The translations under genes were made by a program, and so were the position numbers. A model generated the notes under the pieces. The model did not search any database. It worked only from the letters and a program-made list of their open reading frames with translations, and was not told the DNA's origin. From Liopterus haemorrhoidalis (Eukaryota; Arthropoda; Insecta; Coleoptera; Dytiscidae), in contig OZ020619.1 of NCBI GenBank assembly GCA_963971575.1, positions 22,512,813 through 22,576,812 of the forward strand: a DNA stretch of 64,000 nt, written 5' to 3'. Positions within the stretch are counted from its first letter, which is position 1, and each line of letters starts with the position of its first letter. Of the stretch, positions 22,501 to 33,505 are shown piece after piece.

Positions 22501-25500
22501 ATGGTCCACTAATGCAGTGGAACTGTAACGGTGTCTATCAGCGCTATGAAGAGCTACGACAATTAATGTACGAGTTTGCACCATCATGTGTCTGTCTACA
22601 GGAAACAAATTTCAAGGATACCGACACATTCTCTCCTAGAGGATACTCCGTGTTTCGCACGGATTTCCTTACGGGGGCAAGAGCATGTGACGGCGTGGCA
22701 ATTCTCGTTAGAGACACATTGTACCACGACCCTGTAGACATTGACACTGAGTTGCAAGTCGTAGCAGTTCGTGTTGCTCTTCCCCTTCAGGTGACGATTT
22801 GTTCTATCTACCTTCCCCCTGGTGTTCGCATTGACATCCGAGATGTCGTGAACATCATCGATCAACTCCCACCGCCCTTCATACTGCTAGGTGATTTTAA
22901 CGCCTACAATGTGTGTTGGGGATCGGTGCGGAACGATCGACGGGGACGTCACCTGGAGAATATGTTGAACGACTTGAATCTGAGCTTTTTGAACGATGGC
23001 AGACCCACGCACTTCTGTGCAGCAACGGGTACATTTAGTGCTATAAATCTTAGCGTCGTTTCAGGAGCAATCGCTCCATTGTTCAATTGGGATGTGCATC
23101 ACGACCTGTGCGGTAGTGATCACTTTCCAATCCTCTTAAGGCCTCTGTTTAATACTGTTACCGAATCCCGCTGGCCACAGTGGGTTCTTCGGAAAGCAGA
23201 TTGGACCAAGTTTGCGGAATCATTCTCTCATGAGGATATTCCGAACTTGACTGTAGACGAGGAGGTGAATCATTTCACGGATTCCATCACGAGCGCGGCT
23301 AAAAGCAGCATACCGCTGTCATCCACTCAGCCCCGTCGAGTTCCCGTTCCCTGGTGGAACGACGAATGCGACTTTGCGCTACGTGAAAGGAGACACCTCT
23401 TCAATACATTCCGTCGTTGTCCAACAGAGGAAAACATGATAACCTTTCAGCGAGCGAAAGCTCGTGCTAAGAGGATTATGAAAGAAAGCAAGCGCGAATC
23501 ATGGCGCAAATATGTATGCACCGTTACAGTTGCCACTCCAGTGGTCAAAGTTTGGGAGAAGGTCCGGAAAATCTCCGGTCGAAATACAGCTACAGCCATT
23601 GCTGGCCTATCGGTAACAGGTAACGTAGTCACATCAGCGGTCGAAATTGCTAACACTTTGGCATCTAATTTTGCGTTTAATTCTAGCTCTGAACATTATC
23701 CATCTGAGTTTCTAACTCGTAAAGCAGGTCTAGAATCTATACCTCTTAATTTCTTCTCCAGAAATGACGAGGTATACAACCTGCTTTTCTCTCGTGAAGA
23801 GCTAGATAGCGCGATGTCAAAGTGTAAGGATAGCTCTCCTGGTCCAGATACGATACATTATCGTATGATCCGAAATCTTCCGGAATCAACTAAGTGTAGG
23901 CTTTTGAATGTCTATAACAGGATATGGACTGAGGGCAAGTGCCCGACCAACTGGAAGGAATCTCATATAATTCCTTTTCCCAAAGTCGGGAAAGATAAAC
24001 ACTTGCCTTCTATCTATAGACCTATATCGCTGACCAGTTGTCCCTGCAAGCTCATGGAGCGAATGATCAGCAAGCGTCTGATTTGGTTTTTAGAATCAAA
24101 CGACTTGCTGGCCAATACACAGTGCGGTTTTCGCCGTCACCGCTCAACAGCAGATCATCTGGTCAGACTAGAGACAGCTATCAGGAATGCTTTCGTTGAA
24201 AACAAACACCTGGTAGCTGTGTTTTTCGATATTGAGAAAGCCTATGACACTGCATGGATTTATGGCATTCTCCGTACTCTGCATTCCTGGGGTCTCCGGG
24301 GACGCTTGATGTTCTTTATAAAAGACTTCATGTCGAACCGGCGCTTCAGGGTGCGGATCGGAAATACCCTGTCACAAATGTTCGCACTGGACAATGGGGT
24401 CCCACAGGGCTCCATACTGAGCGTTACGCTATTTTTAGTTGCCATTAACCATTCCAGCTTCATGTATTCGATTGCCTGTACAGAGTTCGATATTTGTCGA
24501 CGACATTGGTGTCTTTGTCGCCGGACAAAAGACTAGTACAATCGAACGTCAGCTTCAGCTGACCATCAATCGTCTCGATACATGGGCAACCGAAAATGGC
24601 TTTAAATTCTCGACCTGCAAAACTGTATGTGTCCATTTTAGTAGGAAAAGGGGTGTACATCCCAATCCTGCACTCACACTGAATGGAGCACAGTTACCCT
24701 TTACCGATACTGCCAGCTTTCTGGGTCTCGTGTTTGACACTCGTCTTACTTGGCGGGCACATTTTTTGTCCGTCAAGAAAAAATGCCAGAAGTCGCTCAA
24801 TTTGTTGCGGGTCCTCAGTTATAAAACATGGGGTGCAGACCGCACTGTCATGTTGCGTTTATACCGTTCTCTAGTGCGCTCTAAGCTGGACTATGGATGT
24901 CTAGCTTATGGGTCAGCTAAACACCAAGAGATAAGAATTCTTGACACTATACATCACACTGGGGTTAGATTGACCACAGGTGCATTTCGCACCAGTCCAA
25001 TACTAAGCCTGCTGTGTGAAGTAGGCGAACCGTCACTGTACAATCGTCGTAAAATTCTATCCTTGCGGTATATGGCTGCACTCAGTGCCAAGCCAGATCA
25101 TCCCGCGTATGACCCTATTCTACAAAATAGGCAAACAGAGATTTATGACAGAAAACCAAGAGCCAATAGGCCTTTTGGTCTGAGGACTTTCGACATTTTT
25201 GGCGATATTGATTTTAATATGCCTGAAATTGCAAGTTTCGTTTTGTGTGCTGTTCCACCATGGACGCTACCGCGTCCACTTGTGAACCTCACATTAACTA
25301 GGTTTGATAAAGATACTACGTTGCCTATCGAATACCAACATGAGTTACAAAGAACACTGGTACCTAGGTTCGAGGATACTGTCATTTTTACTGACGGATC
25401 AAAATCCGGAACCAGGGTTGGGTTCGTTGTTTTGAATCCACCCCAACAGTTTCAGTACCGTCTGCACTCTATTCGCGACTGCAAATAACAGTGAGACATC

Positions 25501-26450
25501 TGGTGGCGACTGGCTAAATTAAACAGAAGCGTATATTTGGATAACATTTGTAGCGTGTTGTGCTGCAGTTTATGTGAATTAAGAAGTATTTTAAAATATA
25601 GTGACTTAAATACAATGCTTTTTTGCCGAAATATTATTTGAACAGATAAATATTAAGAAAAAACTTCTGACATATACGCTTCTCGCCCACCATCAGCTGT
25701 TGTACGCAGCGCCGCCAACGTTAGTTTCAGTCGCGAATAACGAGTGTGTACACTGCTGAGCGGTATGCTATTTTCAAGGCCCTGTTTTTTGTTTCGTCAG
25801 AGCAAAGTCGGTCAAGTGTTATCTTGACGGACTCGTTGAGCGCTCTGAACAGTATCCAATATCCAGATCCAGTGCATCCTCTTGTACTAAAGATCCGGTT
25901 GCTACTCCACAATCTGAATGCTCAGAATGTGAGGGTAGAGCTGTTTTGGATACCGGGACATGTTGGTGTTAAAGGCAACGAAGCGGCAGATGCAGCTGCA
26001 AAAGCTGCCTCTCACAGACCTATGATTGATGTGAGTTTCGTTTTTCCAGATGACGGAAAGAGTCATCTGAAACATCTGGTTTTAGACATGTGGCAACATG
26101 AGTGGAGCCGCACACAGAACGTTAAGTTACGACAGATTAAGGGAGACGTTAAACCATGGGGTTCTTCCTGCAGGATTAACCGCAGGGAGGAAACCGCCAT
26201 CACACGCCCTATAGGTCACTGTTGGTGGACCCATGGACACCTCCTTCGAGGAGAAGAGTCCCCTATCTGTGAGTCGTGTAACACAGATTTGTCTGTGTTA
26301 CACATTTTAACTGAACGTGTACAGTTCGAGGATGTTAGGGAAAGGTTAGGCCTGTGCTATGACCTGTCAGTTGCTTTAGGTGACGACAGAGTACTCATGG
26401 ACAGGCTGATATTCTTCCTGAGAGAATCGAACTTACTGTTTTATGTGTAA
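22497..26450 (+). pseudogene. I-like LINE ORF2: endonuclease, reverse transcriptase, RNase H
   Basis: Endonuclease: MQWNCNGVYQRYEELR, CLQETNF, LLGDFNAYNVCWGS, GSDHFPI. RT: SSPGPDTIHYRMI, VAVFFDIEKAYDTAW (motif A), GVPQGSILS (motif B), and after a frame change near 24450 FVDDIGVF (motif C, FVDD in place of YADD). RNase H: IFTDGSKSGTRVGF near 25390, then beyond the MITE SVYTAERYAIFKAL, ILTDSLSALNSI and WIPGHVGVKGNEAADAA. The C-terminus has Cys/His residues (CESCNTDLSVLHIL). Breaks are the frameshift near 24450 and the MITE at 25472-25737. The stop is at 26448-26450. Most motifs are intact, so it is a fairly young dead copy. Confidence 0.9.
25472..25737. mobile_element. TA-flanked MITE inside LINE ORF2
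   Basis: 266 bp with inverted ends TTCGCGACTGCAAATAAC and TTCGCGACTGAAACTAAC, bounded by TA at 25470-25471 and 25738-25739. It splits RNase H between the first Asp block and the Glu block. It is non-coding and probably Tc1/mariner-type from the TA duplication. GACATCTGGTGGCGA at 25496 also occurs at 58881 beside another TIR element. Confidence 0.75.
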
Positions 26451-26825
26451 AGTCTTGCACCTTATTTTAACGTGTTTCTAGTTATTGACTGTGATATTCG
26501 ATGGTAATTGGCCCCTTTACAGCCTCTTACCATCACCCTGAGTCTGTTCAAATTTTCGAACAGACTTTTTATATTATTTATTTGTGTTTGTCAATGCAAG
26601 ATTTCTTTTATTGATTATGCGTATTTTAATGATTTTATCTATTTATTTATTGTCTAATATATTGTTTTTAATATATAGTCTAGTCATTTAAATGGGCTGC
26701 GTTAGGCGCAAATAGCCTTTGTTGCTGTGCGCCAAAAATTTTAACTAACTAACTAACTTTTAAAAAAAATGGAACTGAATATGGACACTGAAGATATTAA
26801 CGATTTGTTAGAATCACGTGCGGCC

Positions 26826-27364
26826 CTAAGCACTAGAGTTAGAATCCTAATTCAGGACAATTGTTTATATTTGAGGGTAAAATTCAAGACGCTAGCTTTT
26901 TCTACGATGAAAATTTATTATTAATAAATGCTTGCAAAGTATTTAGAATAAAATATGTACCAATTAAATTATACACAACTGTGTGATTCATAATAAAGTG
27001 ACTTTTCTACAAAATTTTGAATTCGAGGAATAGTCTATATTACCCAATGCTGAAATATCATCAGTTGCAGGATAAACCGAATCCTATAAATTTCAGATAT
27101 ACATATATAATTACTAGCAGAATACCCGTTCTTCGCACGGGATGAGTTCAATTAAGTTCATTATAAAAGAAATATAATTATTTTTTGTAGCATATCTTAA
27201 TAGCACGTTACTCTAAATATAAACGTGAAATGTGAGTGTTTCATTCCCACCGTCCTTCCGCAATTCAAGACTTTCTAGGCTGCAGGATTGAAATGTTAAT
27301 AGAATAACGCACAAATTGTAATATTTTAACACTATCGTTATGACCGTTCAGGTCCACTGATTTA
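26826..27364. other. Unassigned spacer between pogo-like copies
   Basis: No ORF. ACTAGCAGAATACCCG..CTTCGCACGGG near 27115-27145 resembles a terminus common in dispersed insect repeats, but no partner end is found. Confidence 0.4.
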
Positions 27365-27366
27365 TA

Positions 27367-28826
27367 CAGTCAGCGCCCGCTTAACGTACACAATGCGTAC
27401 ACAGATTCCCGTACGTTAATCGAACGTACGTTAAGCGGAAGGTATATTTCCGTATAATTGCATGTAAATACGACTAATTGGTACATGAAACTATTAATAA
27501 CTAGTAAAAACGACTAATTTGGAAAGTATGTACTTTCGGCCCCCTATGTTCATACGAACGTACATTTGTTCGCACGGACGTACATTTGTTCGCACGAACG
27601 TATATATTTTTTTTTTGCATAAGTCACCAATATTCATTGATTGTTTTGAAGTTATATTTAGGCAAGATATGCGTATGAAGTTTGAAATACAGTGTTACCA
27701 ACTTCTATCTTTCAATTTTCTTCCATCACTCACGCTTACAGAGAAGAATCAGTAAATACGTTGAACGCAGCCGAATATGTACACGTATTTACGAGTGCTT
27801 TTCTGTGTGTGAATACACAGCAGTGTATTCGCATGTATTAAAAAAAAAAAAAAATGGAACTGAATATGGACACTGAAGATATTAACGATTTGTTAGAATC
27901 ACGTGCGGCCGAACTCACAACTAATGAGTTATTAAAACTACAAGAGCAAATGAGAACTGAAAAAGAAGACCCAAAAGCCGAGAACGAAACAACCGAAATA
28001 CAACTAAAAACAGGAAGTGGAATATTAGGCAATGTGGAAGAACTCATTGACACTATCGATAATTCGGACCCGGATATTGATAGAAGTTTCAGTGTTGTTA
28101 ATAATATACGCAATAGCGCCGCTTGTTATAAACTTTTATATCAAGACAAAAAGAAAACTGCGGACAATGACAATGACAATGGACAAATACAATTGACAAT
28201 GGACAAATTTCTAATTAAAAACAACAAATAATAATTTTTTAAGTTCTTATTTATTTTTTTAAACATGTTTATTTTATATAATGTATGGTTTATTTTTAAT
28301 TTTTAACATGTATTTATATGTTAGTACTACGTGTTTACTGTTCTATTCGGATTTACGAAAATATTAGGGGCATTAAATTAATAAACTTCAATATCTTGCA
28401 AATGATCATTCATGAAAAAAAGTGTAAGAATCTTTTTTTTGTAGAAAATTTTAAAATCTGCAAGTTTTATTCAAACTAATTTTACGTTAAGTTTACTCTT
28501 TCAAAATTAAGTGCGGTCCAGTTATTTAATAATCGGACATTTTTCGTGAATCCGATTATACATTATACATTGTGTGCTATTTCTTTTCCCTTTTTTTTTT
28601 TAATCATAAAGTTGCCATATGAAATACGAAAACGACGTTTTCGTGTGACGCGATGTACGTTCGCGCGGAGAATGTGTACATTCGTACAAAAGCGACATTT
28701 TCATGTTACGCGATGTACGTTCGTACGAACAACGTGTGCGTTCGTACGAACATAGGATCCGTAATTAATCATGTACGTATCATCGAACGTACGTTAAGCG
28801 GATGTACGTTAAGCGAGCGTTGACTG
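27367..28826 (+). mobile_element. pogo/Tigger-like element copy 2
   Basis: 1460 bp. The left end CAGTCAGCGCCCGCTTAACG is inverted at the right as CGTTAAGCGAGCGTTGACTG, flanked by TA at 27365-27366 and 28827-28828. Inside are near-palindromic words around TACGAACGTACATTTGTT at 27550-27600 and related words at 28650-28750. An A15 run sits immediately before an ATG. The CAGT terminus, TA target and acidic C-terminal ORF support pogo/Tigger. The DDE core is missing, so it is non-autonomous. Confidence 0.75.
27854..28231 (+). pseudogene. pogo-like transposase C-terminal tail ORF
   Basis: 125 codons, MELNMDTEDINDLLESRAAE then LTTNELLKLQEQMRTEKE, ending QLTMDKFLIKNNK. The acidic segment followed by L(T)xxEL..LQEQ is what Tigger/pogo transposases carry after the DDE domain. 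The frame is open, and its ATG directly follows 15 adenines. Whether this short ORF is translated alone is unknown. The same start occurs at 26769 in copy 1. Confidence 0.5.
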
Positions 28827-29599
28827 TACTTAATATTAGTCTTAATACTAATTTTAGTAACCATAAAACCAGATAGTCTGAAAACAATATTACCAAATCA
28901 CATGATAAAGGCGATAGAAAAGAAAATTCTACCAAACAACGAAAGTACAGCCATGTACCAAACAAGTACAAGTAAACAGGTCGACACCATGTTAGTGCGG
29001 TACGCACAAACATGCGATACGGATAATATAAAAATAAACGTAAAAAAATCAAATTTAACCTCTGAAACAATATGGGAATAATAATAATAACAAGAATATA
29101 AATATTAAAAGGGAAAATAGAACGACACGACAAAATAAGTACTAAAATACAAACATTATAGGAACAAATGAGTTCATGACAAATTAGGTTCATTGCACGA
29201 CAGAAGATCATTTGGACGAGGGAAGTTGCAGTAATTAAATCTGAACAGAGTGATAAAAAAATTAAAATTATTCTCTTAAGAGTGTGATGGACTTCAAAGA
29301 CATGCCCGGCTATATCTTCTACCATCTGGAGTGTCACAAGAGGGTAGTGTTTATTCAAGGAGTCTACACAAAAACTACATAAGTAAGCATCATAAATTTG
29401 ACCACAAGTTGATATTTAAATCTGATCACCAATTGCTATATTTATTTTATGTTGTTGGTTCGATACGTCTCAACTCCTTCGGATTTTTATCTTCCGAAAT
29501 TGGCAGCTATGGGGCCAATCCGTCTCAAGTATTTAATACTTATAAATGAGTACCTGTTTATACAGGAATAATAGGAACGATCGAAACGTCACACTGACC
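28827..29599. other. Unassigned AT-rich stretch
   Basis: The 192-codon reverse ORF (28780-29358) is a hydrophobic low-complexity reading overlapping the pogo terminus and is not believed. Nothing else is recognised. Confidence 0.35.
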
Positions 29600-29700
29600 A
29601 CGTGGCTTTCATGTCTATAACCGGCGGTCTAGAAACGGAGAACTTACCTTCTCTGCCACTTATACACCTATCTAGGCGTTGGGAAGCTATTATTATTATT
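29600..29700 (+). repeat. SINE-like 3' segment
   Basis: AGAAACGGAGAACTTACCTTC near 29630 has a close mate, GGAAACGGGGAACTTACC, near 60188. The copy ends GGGAAGCTATTATTATTATT, a short A/T repeat tail as in SINEs. No promoter boxes are seen. Confidence 0.4.
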
Positions 29701-30062
29701 ATTTTATGTTGTACATGGGTCAATGAACTTGAAATCTAAAAAAAATATTTATTTGTAAGGGTGACGCCTTAAACGTGTCAAATAGTCATTAATAAGTCTG
29801 TGTCGTGAGAAATTATTAACCATGTCTATAATTTGGATTATGCACATGTTTATGAGAAATGGAAAGAGAGAGAGATAACAAGTTCTCTGTCTAGAATTTG
29901 GACGAGTCTAAGCACTATATAAGACTATATGAGATTCCACTAAGCACTAAGCATTATATTAGATTCCCGCTCAGAGAAAAGGCAGAGAGAGGCAGTTGGT
30001 TTCCTTTACTGCTGGTAAACCCGAACATCTTTCGCGAATTTGAGTCGCCCGTGATCATTTTG
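29701..30062. other. Unassigned stretch before tandem repeats
   Basis: CTAAGCACTA- and AAGACTATATGAGATTCC-type words recur near 29910-29965. No gene is seen. Confidence 0.35.
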
Positions 30063-30445
30063 TTGACGCGAAGAATTTCTCTGTGGAACTGAGGTGGAAC
30101 AACGCTCCCTAAACGACGCTTGTTCTCAAGACACATGGAGTTTCCTGGGTGGACGGCCACCACGTTTCGCGTCATCACGTGCCGGTATTTATTACCTTCG
30201 ACGCGAGGAATTTCTCTGTGGATCCGAGGTGTAACAACGCTCTCTAACCAAAACTTGTTCTCAAGACACAAAGAGTTTCCTGGGTGGACGGCCACCACGC
30301 ATTCTCACCACTTATGTGCAGTACCGTCGACGCGAGGAATTTCTCTGTGGAATTGAGGTGGAACAACGCTCCCTAAGCGACGCTTGTTATCAAGACATAG
30401 ATGTGTCTGGGTGAACGGCCACCACGTCTCGCGTATTCACAGGTG
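30063..30445 (+). repeat. Three tandem units of ~130 bp
   Basis: TCGACGCGAGGAATTTCTCT (first copy TTGACGCGAAG) begins units at 30063, 30198 and 30327. GTTTCCTGGGTGGACGGCCA sits at the same place in the first two and GTCTGGGTGAACGGCCA in the third. More GC-rich than its surroundings. No origin is recognised. 30446-30688 holds nothing further. Confidence 0.8.
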
Positions 30446-30690
30446 ATTCAAGGTGATTAACAAATAATTAGGTATAAGATCCTAGTTAGCGTTAATGATC
30501 TTAACAATGATATGGCATGATATGGACCGCATGCTTAGTTTGGAAGTGTAGATTTGATATTATTATAGAGTATAAACTAATGTATCACTATAAATGTATT
30601 AGTCTGAATTAACCTTACAGCCATCACAATCATACGCTTAAATAAAATTTGTTTGTACTATTTCTGAATGATCAGACCGTTAATAAACTA

Positions 30691-30857
30691 CCGCATTTTT
30701 CGGACTATAAGACGCACCTTTTTACATAGAAAAATGGCCTCAAATTTTGGGTGCGTCTTATAGTTCGAAGGTAACATTAAAATTATTTTTCTAAAAATCA
30801 TCTTATAAATTTGAAGTGCATCTTATCGTCCGGTGCGTCTTATAGTCCGAAAAACGG
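30691..30857. mobile_element. TA-flanked MITE (TTTTCGGACTATAAGACGC family)
   Basis: 167 bp with ~28-bp inverted ends CCGCATTTTTCGGACTATAA and CCGTTTTTCGGACTATAAGA, and TA at 30689-30690 and 30858-30859. Internal sequence repeats the GCGTCTTATAG theme. Non-coding; Tc1/mariner-type judged by the TA target. Confidence 0.8.
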
Positions 30858-31309
30858 TATTTGATTTACATGTGTCCCAGCGTTTCTTGTAGACATAGCT
30901 TCCCGTTCCATAGCACAGTGGGCCAGAATTCAAATCTAGTGGGACAAAATTATTTATGTATTTTTGCAATCTCTAATCATAGAAATTTTCTTTTTAAAAC
31001 AAGAGTATTTTGTAATTTAAACACATCTGAAGCAAAAATAAATTGAATTTATTATGTATTTAATTTATTATATTGTTATTTATACATATTTTTGTGGTTA
31101 TAAAAACAATAAGTGTTTTACAATATTTTGTGCTACGAAATATATATTATAAAATTAATTTAGCAGTAAATAGTAAATGTGAAATAAAATTAATCCAATC
31201 TGTAGTATAATAAAAAAAAATCTGCTGTGGTCATCTCACAGAACCGACCGTCAAAACATTTTTAAGTAAAAAAAAAGAATTTAATCTTAATGAGAATAGC
31301 AATTTTTGT
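30858..31309. other. AT-rich stretch with a short dispersed repeat
   Basis: 30900-30950 (CACAGTGGGCCAGAATTCAA) recurs inverted near 39090-39135. The rest is AT-rich and unassigned. Confidence 0.45.
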
Positions 31310-31640
31310 AGAACAAATATCTCCAAATTATTTTTCTGTTGCAAAATGTTCGTAAAAAACTGAAAAACATCACCAGTAAACTATCAATTCCGGTGGCCAG
31401 ACCTGTACCAAAATTGACCAGATTGAGATATTTATATCCCAACCTTAAATATAAAATTTCGTTAAAGTCTGTCCAGACAGACAACAGACAGACATCATTG
31501 TAAAAACATTTGAATTATGTTAGTTGCTTGCCTAATTCGTGCATAAATGTAAAAATCTTGAAATGTCAAATTTGGTACGATCACAAAACCTCCCTTTCCA
31601 TATATGACGGTCGGTAAAAACATACATTACAGATCGAGTT
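31310..31640 (-). repeat. Second copy of the GGGAGGTTTTGTGATC dispersed repeat
   Basis: Opposite orientation to 5190-5700. It shares GGGAGGTTTTGTGATC, TTTGACATTTC, the GTCTGTCTG core and CAACAGAAAAATA in the same order. Confidence 0.65.
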
Positions 31641-32851
31641 TATCTAATTAATCACTAGCACTGTCCTCACTGACTGTCAGAGTCAAATTCATGCGATTCT
31701 TCAAAGAAAGCTTGTGTTTCTGCAATTGTTGGAGCTACTAACAGGTCCCGGACATCTTCTGGCAAGGTTCCTTTTTCTTTATCAGTAAACGTACTCATCG
31801 ATGATATTACTGGATCAGATGTAATTAGTAAAATATTTAACACATCTTCAATATTCGCTTTTCCGGGAAAATTTTCTAGCATGTCCTTTTTTAATATTTT
31901 TTAATAGGTTTATTCCTCGTTTCTTGCGCTTCTTCTGATAACATACCAATAGGCAAAATAGCCGATTCAATAATTTCTCCTCCGTGAATTAATATTTTAT
32001 GTAAACTGGCCGGTAGATAATACCAAGGATATAGTTTTACGTATAAATTAGTTGTTTTGGTAGCATAGTCATTGAATTTTTCTACATTTATTTTGTAGCC
32101 GGTACTTACTGTCCGAAGAATAACAGAAAATCTATCAATTAACTCTTCGCTAATCCCTGTAATTAGAGCTGATTTTCTGGCGTTAAGAAAGAATCTTCGA
32201 GCCGTGTTACCATCGTTTGACGTTCCACTTCCACCGGCTCTTGGCTGATCAACAAGTAATCCCATCTCTAATTTATTTATTTTTTTTTGTATTAACGCCT
32301 TTCTTGCTGCCATTGATTGCTTTTCATCTTCAATCCGAACCTGCCACTTTTTAATTTCAAGTCTATAGGAAATGTGAAGTAAACGCTCAAAAAATATTAT
32401 CCAACCATGAAGAATGGACAAACCAAATTGAAAATTTTTCGTGTTTACACCCATACTCTTTCTAAGTGCAACATTATTAATTTCTCGCGGTTTACCCCCA
32501 CATAACATGTTTGCGAAGAGATGTCAGTAAAAGCGTTGCATATTTTCCCATCTACCATACTCATAATTAATATCTAAGAAATAGATATTTCAGTTCCATT
32601 AACACTAACCTTTGTCGAATATAAATTTGTTATTTCCGATTTCATACAATCAATTTCTTGTTTTGTCAATTCCTTGCTTTCTTTTTGGAAATTAATTTTA
32701 TGGATCTGCAAAATCTCGTAGATGACGGTCTTGGATTTTGCCACAAAATTTTCTTATCTCCATCATGTTTGTCCGTTGCATATATTTGTAATGGAACTAA
32801 ACTTATAGCTAATATATCATTATATTTTTGTACATTTTCATCAATATCAAT

Positions 32852-33138
32852 CAGTGGCGCACCCAGGAATCTTTGGGGGGGGGGGGCAGTAGACAAAAAA
32901 AAGTGATGATAAAAAAAGCTATTCGTTTCTGTGAGGACAAAAAAAAAAGTCTTCAATGGTAAAATATAAGCGATGATCTAAAAAAAAGGGTCTCAAAGGT
33001 CCTCATCTCTACTTTACTTTTAAATCCATATCTATATATTTACCTAAGACCATGGTGATAAAAAATTAAAAAATTTGATATTACCATCCTTCTTGGGGGG
33101 GGCGGACCCCCCGGGCCACCCCCCTGGGTGCGCCACTG
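32852..33138. mobile_element. hAT MITE inside the Transib-like gene
   Basis: 287 bp from CAGTGGCGCACCCAGG to CCTGGGTGCGCCACTG, with 8-bp flanks ATATCAAT and ATGTCAAT (one mismatch). It holds G and C runs and several GGACAAAAAAAA / AAAGGTCCTCATC poly-A/T motifs shared with other hAT MITEs here. Confidence 0.85.
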
Positions 33139-33505
33139 ATGTCAATAAATTTTTGTTTATGTTGACTGTGTCCACTACTTCCGTCACAACCCCATTTAAA
33201 TATTACCGTATAGTCGCAACACTGATTTAAAGATTGTTGTAAAATTTCGTCTTGCACAGTACTTTGCACAGTAACTTTATTTCAGCGAACGTATCAGTAA
33301 CATTGATATATTATTTGGCAGGATAACATAAAAGTTTCGCCTTTCGCACATTATTATATGGCGGATATATGTTAGCAAATTTAGTTCTTACAGACGTTCT
33401 TAAATTGCTATATTGTGTTTTTGTAAAATTATTTTGCACTAATAAAGCTTCATCTGCCAAATATGGAACTGGTGCCTGAGGGGGTGCTTTCAATGATTTT
33501 TTATA

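Larger units (their letters stand above)
20374..26761 (+). mobile_element. I-like non-LTR retrotransposon, near full length
   Basis: 6388 bp including a 266-bp MITE. It contains a 5' UTR with two monomers, ORF1 (zinc-knuckle protein), ORF2 (endonuclease, RT, RNase H, Cys-rich end) and a ~300-bp 3' UTR ending in TAACTAACTAACTAAC. The target duplication is AAAAAAAATG at 20364-20373 and 26762-26771, inside the A tract of a pogo-like element. ORF2 with RNase H plus a zinc-knuckle ORF1 fits the I group; clade not tested. Confidence 0.85.
19900..26825 (+). mobile_element. pogo/Tigger-like element copy 1, split by a LINE
   Basis: The left end CAGTCAGCGCCCGCTTAACG after TA (19898-19899) is the same as at 27367. 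The element runs to 20373, is broken by the LINE at 20374-26761, and resumes at 26762 with the same ATGGAACTGAATATGGACAC start seen at 27854. Homology stops at 26825 inside GCGGCC. No right terminus is found, so this copy is deleted on that side. Confidence 0.75.

Noticed and set aside
25470..25760. Clean restoration of the LINE frame by removing the MITE
   Set aside because: The joined flanks leave a count of bases that is not a multiple of three; the claim was dropped.
28780..29358. 192-codon reverse ORF as a membrane protein
   Set aside because: Hydrophobic reading of AT-rich DNA that overlaps the pogo-like terminus; no start context or domain.
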